Source of the DNA: Actinomycetota bacterium
Lineage (GTDB): Bacteria > Actinomycetota > Acidimicrobiia > Acidimicrobiales > Ilumatobacteraceae
Reading direction: 5' to 3'
Assembly: GCA_009701105.1 (NCBI GenBank)
Contig: WLKU01000092.1
Location: forward strand, 1 to 5,684
DNA length: 5,684 nt
In this document: positions 1-5,684 of the stretch, in pieces
Layout of the letters: every line of letters begins with the position of its first letter
Position numbering within the stretch: the first letter of the stretch is position 1
The notes under the pieces: model-generated
Told to the model about the DNA's origin: nothing
Database searches by the model: none
Seen by the model: the letters and a program-made list of their open reading frames with translations, nothing else
Made by a program: the position numbers and the translations under genes

Positions 1-41
1 GAGCCTGCCACAAACACCCCCCAACAACTACCGTTGATGGC

Positions 42-809
42 ATGGGAATTTTGGATGGCAAGAAGATAGTGGTCACAGGGGTGCTTACTGATGCTTCGTT
101 GGCCTTCGGGGTAGCCCAGTTGGCTCAGCGCGAAGGCGCCACAGTTCTCCTGACTGGTGCAGGTCGTGGTCTTTCCATCACCGAGCGAACCGCTCGCAAG
201 CTCGACACCCCAGCCGAAGTTGTTGAGTTTGATGTGACTGTGGTCGAACATGTGGAGACTGCACGCGCTGGGGCAAAAAAACACCTCGGCAGCGTTGACG
301 GTGTACTTCACGCAATCGGTTTCGCCCCCGCGGTGTGTTTGGGTGACGACTTCATGGCTGCACAGTGGAACGATGTGGCCGTTGCAATGCAAATTTCTGC
401 CTACTCACTCAAAACACTTGCAGATGCTTTTGTGCCGCTGATGTCAACAGGCGGAAGTTTTGTTGGCCTTGACTTCGACAACACCGTTGCATGGCCTGCG
501 TACAACTGGATGGGCGTCGCCAAGGCAGCGCTCGAATCCACCAGCCGGTATCTCGCCAAAGAACTGGGTGGAAAGAATATTCGCTGCAACCTCGTCGCTG
601 CTGGGCCGATCAAAACGATGGCCGCAAAATCTATTCCCGGTTTCCAAACATTTGAAGATGTGTGGAGCGATCGCGCACCACTGGGATGGGACGTCAATGA
701 TTCAACGGCCGTTGCACGCGCATGTGTCGCACTGCTGTCCGATTGGTTTCCGGCCACCACCGCAGAAGTGATTCATGTGGATGGTGGCTATCACGCAATG
801 GGCGTGTAG
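42..809 (+). CDS. fabI: Enoyl-[acyl-carrier-protein] reductase (NADH), InhA/FabI type
   Basis: This 255-residue protein catalyses the last step of each type II fatty-acid elongation cycle, reducing trans-2-enoyl-ACP to acyl-ACP with NADH in the cytoplasm. It is a divergent short-chain dehydrogenase. The N-terminal nucleotide-binding segment (GVLTDASLAFGVA, residues 13-25) and Asp64-Val65 match the InhA cofactor site. The motif HAIGFAP lies at 90-96. The catalytic region reads LDFD (143-146) and then AYNWMGVAK (153-161), so Tyr154 and Lys161 correspond to InhA Tyr158 and Lys165, and Phe145 to Phe149. AAGPIKT (186-192) and the terminal VDGG are also typical. The substrate loop after AAGPIKT is about ten residues shorter than in mycobacterial InhA, which accounts for most of the length difference from about 269 residues. 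ATG 42 is the only in-frame start in the window; the preceding bases show no Shine-Dalgarno. A stop at 35-37 in another frame could close an upstream gene and allow coupling. The family call is firm; preference for short rather than very long acyl chains is inferred. Confidence 0.94.
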   Translation: MGILDGKKIVVTGVLTDASLAFGVAQLAQREGATVLLTGAGRGLSITERTARKLDTPAEVVEFDVTVVEHVETARAGAKKHLGSVDGVLHAIGFAPAVCLGDDFMAAQWNDVAVAMQISAYSLKTLADAFVPLMSTGGSFVGLDFDNTVAWPAYNWMGVAKAALESTSRYLAKELGGKNIRCNLVAAGPIKTMAAKSIPGFQTFEDVWSDRAPLGWDVNDSTAVARACVALLSDWFPATTAEVIHVDGGYHAMGV

Positions 810-2321
810 ATGCAAAAATTCGCAAGGCGTAGAGCCGCGCATGTGCTCGCTCTCTCGTTGCTTGTTTCAAGTGCGACTGTTCTCGCTGTCGCTCTTGACT
901 CAACAACGTCACTCGCGGCAACTGGCAGAGACCCCCTACTTGATCAACAGTGGGGCTTGACCGCGATTGGAGCGCCATCAGTTTGGACCATCAGTCGCGG
1001 CGTAGGTGTGACTGTTGCAGTGATCGACAGCGGCAGTGGTCCACACCCCGACTTAGATGCCAATCTTGATGCAGGTCGCACGATGTTTGGATTCATTGAC
1101 AGTGCTGGAGTAATAGATGTCGACGTTGCGGGCCACGGATCACACGTAGCGGGCATCATCGCTGCAGTTGCCGACAACGCAATAGGCGGATCGGGTGTTG
1201 CACCGCAATCTCGCATCTTGCCAATCAGAGTGTTGGATTCGCTCGGATCAGGCGACTCCAAAGATGTTTCAAAGGCAGTTCGCTTTGCTGTTGACTCCGG
1301 CGTAAGGGTGATCAACCTCTCGCTCGGCGGCTCAACCGAGAGCACCTCACTCACAGCAGCAATTCAATACGCAGTTGATCGCAACGTGCTTGTAGTTGCA
1401 GCCGCCGGCAATGGCGCCGCAGACTCAACGCCGAAATGGCCTGGAGCTAGTGATCTCACAATTGCTGTGACTGCCGTAGACCGCTACAACAGTGTGACTT
1501 CATTTGATCAACGCGGCGACTACATCGACATTGCCGCCCCAGGGTCCTCTATCCTTTCCACAGCGAGCAATGACTACAAAATTCAGAGCGGCACGAGTAT
1601 GGCTGCAGCATTTGTCTCCGGTGCCGCAGCGTTGTTGTTTGCAGCACAACCTTCAATAACTGCACTCCAAGTCCGTGATGTTTTGCAACGCACAGCTACC
1701 GACATCGGCGCGCCGGGGCGAGACACAACGTTTGGCCATGGCCTAGTCAACCTGGTTGCAGCCTTCGCCGAGCTTGACGTAATGTTTCCAAAAATCATCA
1801 CCGCATCACTTGCAACCGAAGGTCGTGTTGGCGCACTTGCAATGGGTACCGCATCAACCTCAGCATCCACAGCAACGAGTCAGTGGTACCGATGCACGGC
1901 TCCAGGAGAAGCAACTACGAGCATGCCAGGAGATTGCACTGCCATTACAAATGCTGTTGCAGCGACGTATCAGTCGACCATCAAAGACCTGCGCAAGTAT
2001 CTTCGATACTCAGTGACCGTAACAAGCGGTGTCAACAACTCAATCGTGAGCTCATTTTTTTCGGCAACAAACATTCCCGAATCTGGTGCATGGATCACGA
2101 CGTCCACTATTTCTTCCAAGTCAAAGACGCCATTGAGCGAACTGCTGCGCAGCCCGTCGAAAGGCACCCGAACATTCAAGATTGTCGATGGCTCCTGCAA
2201 GTTGCGTAATTCCGCACTCGTTGCTCCAGCGATGCCTGGAGTGTGCACTCTTAAAGTTTCTATAGCCGCAAAAGCGCCATACCCAACATTGGGATTTACC
2301 GCAATCATCACCGTTTCGTAA
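810..2321 (+). CDS. Secreted subtilisin-family (S8) serine protease with Cys-containing C-terminal extension
   Basis: This 503-residue protein is a probable exported endopeptidase. The N terminus is a signal peptide: RRR at 6-8, a hydrophobic stretch at about 9-29, and possible cleavage after SLAA (34-37). The peptidase domain spans about 45-322 and has the complete triad: Asp73 in VAVIDSG, His109 in GHGSHVAG and Ser263 in GTSMAA, plus the oxyanion Asn201 in AAAGNG. Only about eight residues separate the predicted cleavage site from the catalytic domain, so no recognisable I9-type inhibitory prodomain is present. The remaining ~180 residues look like two small beta-rich modules. The first has QWYRC...GDC (Cys362, Cys376), as in Ig-like repeats of actinobacterial surface proteins; the second has Cys463 and Cys479. 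No C-terminal membrane helix or LPXTG signal is visible, which argues for release and against a mycosin. ATG 810 directly follows the upstream TAG (807-809), with no good Shine-Dalgarno, and it alone retains the signal peptide. The substrate is unknown. Confidence 0.93.
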   Translation: MQKFARRRAAHVLALSLLVSSATVLAVALDSTTSLAATGRDPLLDQQWGLTAIGAPSVWTISRGVGVTVAVIDSGSGPHPDLDANLDAGRTMFGFIDSAGVIDVDVAGHGSHVAGIIAAVADNAIGGSGVAPQSRILPIRVLDSLGSGDSKDVSKAVRFAVDSGVRVINLSLGGSTESTSLTAAIQYAVDRNVLVVAAAGNGAADSTPKWPGASDLTIAVTAVDRYNSVTSFDQRGDYIDIAAPGSSILSTASNDYKIQSGTSMAAAFVSGAAALLFAAQPSITALQVRDVLQRTATDIGAPGRDTTFGHGLVNLVAAFAELDVMFPKIITASLATEGRVGALAMGTASTSASTATSQWYRCTAPGEATTSMPGDCTAITNAVAATYQSTIKDLRKYLRYSVTVTSGVNNSIVSSFFSATNIPESGAWITTSTISSKSKTPLSELLRSPSKGTRTFKIVDGSCKLRNSALVAPAMPGVCTLKVSIAAKAPYPTLGFTAIITVS

Positions 2322-2322
2322 C

Positions 2323-4359
2323 ATGTCCAATCGCCTCACTGACGAGATCAGCCCGTACCTTCGCCAACATTGCGACAACCCAGTCGATTGGTATCCGTGG
2401 GGTGAAGAAGCGTTTGCTCTCGCACGCGCCACCGGCAAGCCAATACTTCTCTCAGTTGGCTACTCAGCATGTCACTGGTGCCATGTCATGGCCCACGAAT
2501 GTTTTGAAGATGTTGAAACTGCTTCGATCATGAACGAGTTGTTTGTCAATATCAAAGTTGATCGCGAAGAACGACCCGACGTCGATGCAATTTACATGGA
2601 CGCAGTGCAGGCCATGACCGGACGTGGCGGTTGGCCAATGACCGTATTTCTTACTCCAGATGCCAAACCTTTTTATGGTGGTACATATTTTCCGAAGCCC
2701 ACATTTATTCAACTCATGAATGCAATAACTGATGCTTGGATTAACCGCCGAGACGACATTGAGAACAACGTTGAGGCACTCATGCAAAGTCTGAGTCGCA
2801 CAAGTCGAATCACTAGCAACTCAGGCGATACAGAAAGTACACAGCCGGCATTAATCGGACCACAACATCTCAGCGCAGCAGTCCAACAGATGCGCCAGAC
2901 TTTCGACGCCGAATGGGGTGGGTTTGGCTCTGCACCAAAATTTCCGAGCACCATGAATCTCGATTTACTACTGCGCATCTATCTCGATAACCCAAATGCA
3001 GAAATTCTTCAGATACTGACCACTTCGCTGGATGCGATGGCCTCTGGAGGCATGTATGACCACCTCGGTGGTGGGTTCGCCCGCTACAGCGTGGATACTC
3101 AGTGGCTGGTGCCGCACTTTGAAAAAATGTTGTACGACCAGGCGTTACTCGCTCGCGTCTACCTGCATGCTGGTGTGGCACTCAACGAACCCCGTTGGCT
3201 ACAGATTGCTTCTGAAACCATTGACTACGTGTTGCGCGATCTGCGCCACGAAGACGGCGGATTTTTCTGCGCACAAGATGCCGATTCTGTTGATGAGCAA
3301 GGCCACAGTGTCGAAGGGCATTTTTATGTGTGGTCAAAACAGCAGGTCGTAGACGCTCTCCCCCAAGATCTGCACGAAGTAGCACTCGAATGGTACGAAG
3401 TAACTGAAGCAGGAAACTTCGAGGGCTCAAACATCCTGAGCAGACTGCACCATCGCGGCGATCTCAAGAGGAACTCAGCAGTTGAACGCGCTCGAGCGTT
3501 ATTGCTTGAATCTCGCAACACGCGCCCGTGGCCAGGGCTGGACGACAAGGTTCTTACTGAATGGAACGGAATGATGCTTGCAACTCTCGCGGAAGCTGCA
3601 GCTTTACTGCAACGACCAGACTGGCTTGCTGCTGCCGTAAAAAATGGAGAATTTCTGATCAACCAGCTGTGCTCTCTATCTGACTCGACTTCAATCAAGC
3701 GCAGCTGGCATCAAAATGGAAACCCACAAGCGCAACATGCAGCTCTCGGGGCCGATCTCGCACAACTTGTCGATGGCTTCACGAGACTTGCAGAAGCAAC
3801 CGGTCAAGCCTCTTGGATCAGTCACGCCAAATCTATTGCGAACAACCTGTTAACCAATTACTGGGATACCGAAAACAGCGGCATCTTTACAACATCACAC
3901 ACCGGCGAACAGCTGATTGTGCGACAAAAAGATCTGATGGACAACGCAACTCCATCGGCCAACTCGACTGCAGCGTTCGCGTTGTATCGCCTTGCTGCAC
4001 TCACTGGCGAAGAACGCTATGCGCAACACGCCGACCAAATTTCGCAATTGCTCTCTCACATCGCTACAAGCGCACCAACTGCGTTCGGCAATTTGCTCAG
4101 TGCTGCACACCTGCGATACCGCGGTGTAGTCGAAGTCGCAATCACCGGTAATCGACCCGACTTGGTAGCGCAACTGCACACGCAGTGGTTGCCCACCGTG
4201 GTGAGTGCATGGGGCGAGCGCTATGACTCGCCTATCTGGCACGACCGCAAAGATAATCTTGGCTATGTGTGTCGGCAATATACATGCATGGCTCCAGCGC
4301 ATGACGCTAAGACTTTTGACGAAGCACTACATGTCGCCCTGCAACTAGATCTGGATTAA
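2323..4359 (+). CDS. YyaL/SPATA20-type thioredoxin domain-containing protein (DUF255, COG1331)
   Basis: This 678-residue protein matches the full usual length of the widespread YyaL/SPATA20 family, whose molecular role is still poorly defined. The N-terminal thioredoxin-like domain (about 1-165) begins with the signature NPVDWYPWGEEAF (19-31). It carries the redox motif CHWCH (50-54, Cys50 and Cys53), then VDREERPDVDAIYM (79-92) and GGWPMTVFLTP (102-112), where Pro105 is the expected cis-proline. The rest resembles the alpha/alpha six-hairpin barrel of glycosidase-like enzymes and carries family motifs: VPHFEKMLYDQALL (263-276), AQDADS, DDKVLTEWNG (407-416) and a C-terminal YVCRQYTC (648-655). 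No signal peptide or membrane segment is seen, so it is probably cytoplasmic. Unusual points are Cys17 and Cys60 close to the CxxC, where family members usually have Ala and Ser. The start lies one base after the protease stop, with no Shine-Dalgarno, and begins in family-typical sequence. Family membership is nearly certain; any catalytic activity is not established. Confidence 0.95.
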   Translation: MSNRLTDEISPYLRQHCDNPVDWYPWGEEAFALARATGKPILLSVGYSACHWCHVMAHECFEDVETASIMNELFVNIKVDREERPDVDAIYMDAVQAMTGRGGWPMTVFLTPDAKPFYGGTYFPKPTFIQLMNAITDAWINRRDDIENNVEALMQSLSRTSRITSNSGDTESTQPALIGPQHLSAAVQQMRQTFDAEWGGFGSAPKFPSTMNLDLLLRIYLDNPNAEILQILTTSLDAMASGGMYDHLGGGFARYSVDTQWLVPHFEKMLYDQALLARVYLHAGVALNEPRWLQIASETIDYVLRDLRHEDGGFFCAQDADSVDEQGHSVEGHFYVWSKQQVVDALPQDLHEVALEWYEVTEAGNFEGSNILSRLHHRGDLKRNSAVERARALLLESRNTRPWPGLDDKVLTEWNGMMLATLAEAAALLQRPDWLAAAVKNGEFLINQLCSLSDSTSIKRSWHQNGNPQAQHAALGADLAQLVDGFTRLAEATGQASWISHAKSIANNLLTNYWDTENSGIFTTSHTGEQLIVRQKDLMDNATPSANSTAAFALYRLAALTGEERYAQHADQISQLLSHIATSAPTAFGNLLSAAHLRYRGVVEVAITGNRPDLVAQLHTQWLPTVVSAWGERYDSPIWHDRKDNLGYVCRQYTCMAPAHDAKTFDEALHVALQLDLD

Positions 4360-4360
4360 A

Positions 4361-4966
4361 TCACCAACCGTTGAGATGAATAATCTGTTCGGCGCTACGG
4401 CGGGTGCGACTAGCACTGGCACTTGCATTCAGCTCATCACTCTCAAGTGGCCATCCAAACGCGATTGCACCGATCAATTGCAATGTGTCAGGAACACATA
4501 GCCTGGCACGTAACTGTTGTTCGCCACTAAACACCGCAAAAAACAAAGCACCCAATCCTGCATCCTCGGCAGCAAGCAGCATCGTCATCGCAGCAAATGA
4601 AGCATCAACAGTCCAATACGGAGTCGGCCATGCTTCTGCGCTTACACCCAATCCCGTGTGCGCTTTGTCGCGCTCGGAGTATCGCTCCACATATGCAAGA
4701 GGATCAGCGAACACCAACGCGATAACGGGAGCGTCAAGCAATTGCTTCCAGCGAAAGCTCTCTCGTTTCTCAACAGCAAGCGTGTCATCCCAAAATTTTG
4801 CCGTGTCACTTGCCGTGATTACCAGCGCGTGCCAACCCTGCGTCTTGCCTGCAGACGGTGCGCGCGAAGCAAGATCTACTATTTGAGAAATAAGTTTTGC
4901 GTCAACGGGCCGAGTTGAAAACCCGCGCGTCATGCGCCGACCGCGTACTACGTCGGCGAACTCCAA
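4361..4966 (-). CDS. Nitroreductase-family FMN oxidoreductase, probable TTG start
   Basis: This predicted 201-residue flavoprotein probably reduces an unknown substrate with NAD(P)H through bound FMN. Numbering is from TTG 4966. The N terminus EFADVVRGRRMTR (2-14) is the usual opening of the family, with the arginine cluster that contacts the FMN phosphate. RAPSAGKTQGW (35-45) corresponds to the second flavin-binding segment, with Lys41 where many relatives have Asn. WPTPYWTVDASFAAMTMLL (113-131) and EDAGLGALFF (134-143) are the core helix and the Gly-rich strand near the flavin, followed by GAIAFGWP (166-173). The C-terminal tail is Ser/Ala/Arg-rich. An in-frame ATG at 5029 would add 21 residues, but it overlaps the upstream gene by 53 bases and its N terminus does not look like the family. 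ATG 4933 would cut off the conserved EFADVV segment. TTG 4966 lies ten bases after the upstream stop, suggesting one operon. The family is well supported; substrate and start codon are less certain. Confidence 0.88.
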   Translation of the reverse strand: MEFADVVRGRRMTRGFSTRPVDAKLISQIVDLASRAPSAGKTQGWHALVITASDTAKFWDDTLAVEKRESFRWKQLLDAPVIALVFADPLAYVERYSERDKAHTGLGVSAEAWPTPYWTVDASFAAMTMLLAAEDAGLGALFFAVFSGEQQLRARLCVPDTLQLIGAIAFGWPLESDELNASASASRTRRSAEQIIHLNGW

Positions 4967-4976
4967 AGTTGACTGC

Positions 4977-5633
4977 TTAGTGTTTGCCGAGTTTGGCCAA
5001 AGACTCGGCCATTGTCCAACCGTGCACAATCACAACGCCGCTCTTGGCCTTAGTGGCGGTTGCAAACTGAGCAGCAACATCGGCTTCGATCTTTTCTGGC
5101 TTTAACGTCTCGTGATCAAGAAAACCACTCTGTGCATTGACCTTGACGGTGAAGCTCTGGTCGTCGTACGAAGACTCGACTCCAAAGCGTCGTGCCAAGC
5201 GCTTGCCCCATGCACGCTCTTCACCAACTGCGCGATGGCTTGGTCGAGGAATTAATTCAGTCAGTGACTTAAAGGCCTCAAGACCGGCTGCCGATGCAAA
5301 TCGCGAACCGACTACGACGTCTTCGTCGGGGAATGCCATCAGCGCTCGGTGATAGGCCTCGCCCATCAAACCCTTCAACACCATGTCGCGCTTGCCAGAC
5401 TTTTTGACGCTCATCATTCCGAGCAGTACGCAAGGAGTCCCACCGATGCGCTCCAGGGTCGAGAAGGTAAAACCGTGAATCTTGCCGTCAATACGGGCAC
5501 TGGTAAACAACACCCACTCGTCTTTGGCTTTTGAAACTGGGCCAATTCCGAAGGCCCCGCCCATTGCTGCCAACTCATCAAGTTCGGCATCGGTCAGAGA
5601 CCCACAATCACGCGTCTCGACCACAACTGACAT
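4977..5633 (-). CDS. Conserved-looking protein of unknown function, possible acyltransferase (GNAT-like) fold
   Basis: I do not recognise this 218-residue protein by name. It is soluble-looking, with no signal peptide or membrane helix. The N-terminal half (about 1-125) alternates strand- and helix-like segments: VVVETRD (3-9), a helix LTDAELDELAAM (13-24), WVLFTSARIDG (40-50), IHGFTFSTLERIGG (52-65), then VLLGMMSVKKSGKR (69-82) leading into a helix MVLKGLMGEAYHRALMAF (84-101). This order is reminiscent of a GNAT acyltransferase core, but the acetyl-CoA loop is not clearly canonical, so the fold is only a suggestion. A basic middle (about 129-155, PRPSHRAVGEERAWGKRLAR) and a mixed C-terminal segment follow. 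Start ATG 5633 is the only good in-frame start; a stop at 5675-5673 closes the frame upstream. The gene precedes the nitroreductase with ten bases between stop and TTG, so the two are probably co-transcribed. Its normal codon structure and full open length argue that it is real. Confidence 0.82.
   Translation of the reverse strand: MSVVVETRDCGSLTDAELDELAAMGGAFGIGPVSKAKDEWVLFTSARIDGKIHGFTFSTLERIGGTPCVLLGMMSVKKSGKRDMVLKGLMGEAYHRALMAFPDEDVVVGSRFASAAGLEAFKSLTELIPRPSHRAVGEERAWGKRLARRFGVESSYDDQSFTVKVNAQSGFLDHETLKPEKIEADVAAQFATATKAKSGVVIVHGWTMAESLAKLGKH
4986..5009. repeat. Inverted repeat at the 3' end of the unknown gene
   Basis: The arms GCCGAG (4986-4991) and CTCGGC (5004-5009) are perfect 6-base complements. 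Inside them lies a second palindrome, TTTGGCCAAA (4992-5001), so the two can stack into one hairpin with a two-base bulge. It sits in the last ten codons of the 218-residue gene, about 20 bases before the nitroreductase TTG. No U-run follows on either strand, so it is not an intrinsic terminator. It may be a coding coincidence or an mRNA structure at the gene junction. Confidence 0.45.
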
Positions 5634-5684
5634 GCCTACAGTCTGCCAGCAAAACTTCGGTTTCGGCAGGGGTCATCTATGCAA
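5634..5684. other. Short region upstream of the unknown gene, with a weak hairpin
   Basis: This is the end of the window, upstream of the - strand gene starting at 5633. CTGCC (5643-5647) pairs with GGCAG (5665-5669), and AAAC (5652-5655) with GTTT (5660-5663), around the + strand loop TTCG and an asymmetric internal loop. No U-run, no clear -10/-35 pair and no good Shine-Dalgarno are seen. On the - strand one frame is open from the window edge to a TAG at 5638-5636, two bases before ATG 5633, so this may be the tail of another tightly packed gene rather than a leader. Confidence 0.3.

Noticed and set aside
2..37. Short open frame closing with TGA at 35-37, five bases 5' of the fabI ATG, as the tail of an upstream gene.
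   Set aside because: Only eleven codons are visible (low-complexity Pro/Asn/Gln) and they match no family I know, including FabG, which often precedes inhA. It is plausible but not supportable as a feature.
24..60. In-frame VDGMG just before and at the fabI start, resembling the VDGG-M-GM end of FabG.
   Set aside because: The upstream in-frame codons do not resemble an SDR protein, so a FabG-FabI fusion or remnant is not supported; the similarity is probably chance.
944..1354. - strand open frame of 136 codons inside the protease gene.
   Set aside because: It lies opposite the catalytic Asp and His region of the S8 domain; no motif or start signal of its own.
810..2321. Mycosin (MycP) of a type VII secretion system.
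   Set aside because: There is no C-terminal transmembrane helix, no Pro-rich linker and no ESX gene nearby; a generic secreted subtilase fits better.
3895..4302. - strand open frame of 135 codons inside the YyaL gene.
   Set aside because: The + strand carries conserved family sequence here; the antisense translation is Arg/Cys/His-rich without recognisable structure.
4404..4886. Long + strand open frame (160 codons) opposite the nitroreductase.
   Set aside because: It is antisense to a gene with clear family motifs, and its translation (Ser/Ala/Asn-rich, no motif) looks like a reverse-strand shadow.
5643..5669. Hairpin with a UUCG loop as an intrinsic terminator.
   Set aside because: The stem is interrupted by an asymmetric internal loop and no U-run follows on either strand.
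5608..5676. Small - strand frame starting at ATG 5676 (MTPAETEVLLADCRH...), as a leader peptide.
   Set aside because: It runs only 22 codons into the 218-residue gene in another frame and ends at a TGA at 5610-5608; there is no Shine-Dalgarno and no attenuator-like codon run.

Overview
The window reads as a gene-dense piece of an actinobacterial chromosome. Base composition is moderate (about half G+C by eye, not computed). The enoyl-ACP reductase is InhA-like, and the nitroreductase and the C-terminal unknown protein have an actinobacterial look. The combination fits a lower-GC, streamlined lineage such as aquatic Acidimicrobiia better than a high-GC soil actinomycete. That placement is inference from protein style, not from a marker gene.

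Layout. Three genes run on the + strand with almost no spacer: an InhA/FabI-type enoyl-ACP reductase (42-809), a secreted subtilisin-family (S8) serine protease with a Cys-containing C-terminal extension (810-2321), and a full-length YyaL/SPATA20-type thioredoxin-domain protein (2323-4359). The first stop codon abuts the next ATG directly (TAG|ATG) and the second pair is separated by one base. None of the three starts has a convincing Shine-Dalgarno sequence, so co-transcription with translational coupling or SD-independent initiation is likely. On the - strand, two genes face them: an unrecognised 218-residue protein (5633 to 4977) followed by a nitroreductase-family flavoprotein (most likely a TTG start at 4966, ending at 4361). 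The two convergent runs meet with a single base between stop codons.

Functionally the genes do not form an obvious pathway. The reductase serves fatty-acid synthesis and the protease acts outside the membrane. The YyaL protein is a conserved but poorly understood fusion of a thioredoxin-like and an alpha/alpha-barrel domain. The nitroreductase is a probable FMN oxidoreductase. Their proximity may reflect genome compaction rather than shared function. I see no RNA gene, mobile element, CRISPR array, phage remnant or clear intrinsic terminator, and no non-coding stretch longer than about 50 bases. No new defence or biosynthetic system is evident. The best points for a second look are the InhA-like protein's Ala at the Ser94-equivalent position and its short substrate loop, the protease without a recognisable prodomain, the nitroreductase start, and the unknown 218-residue protein.
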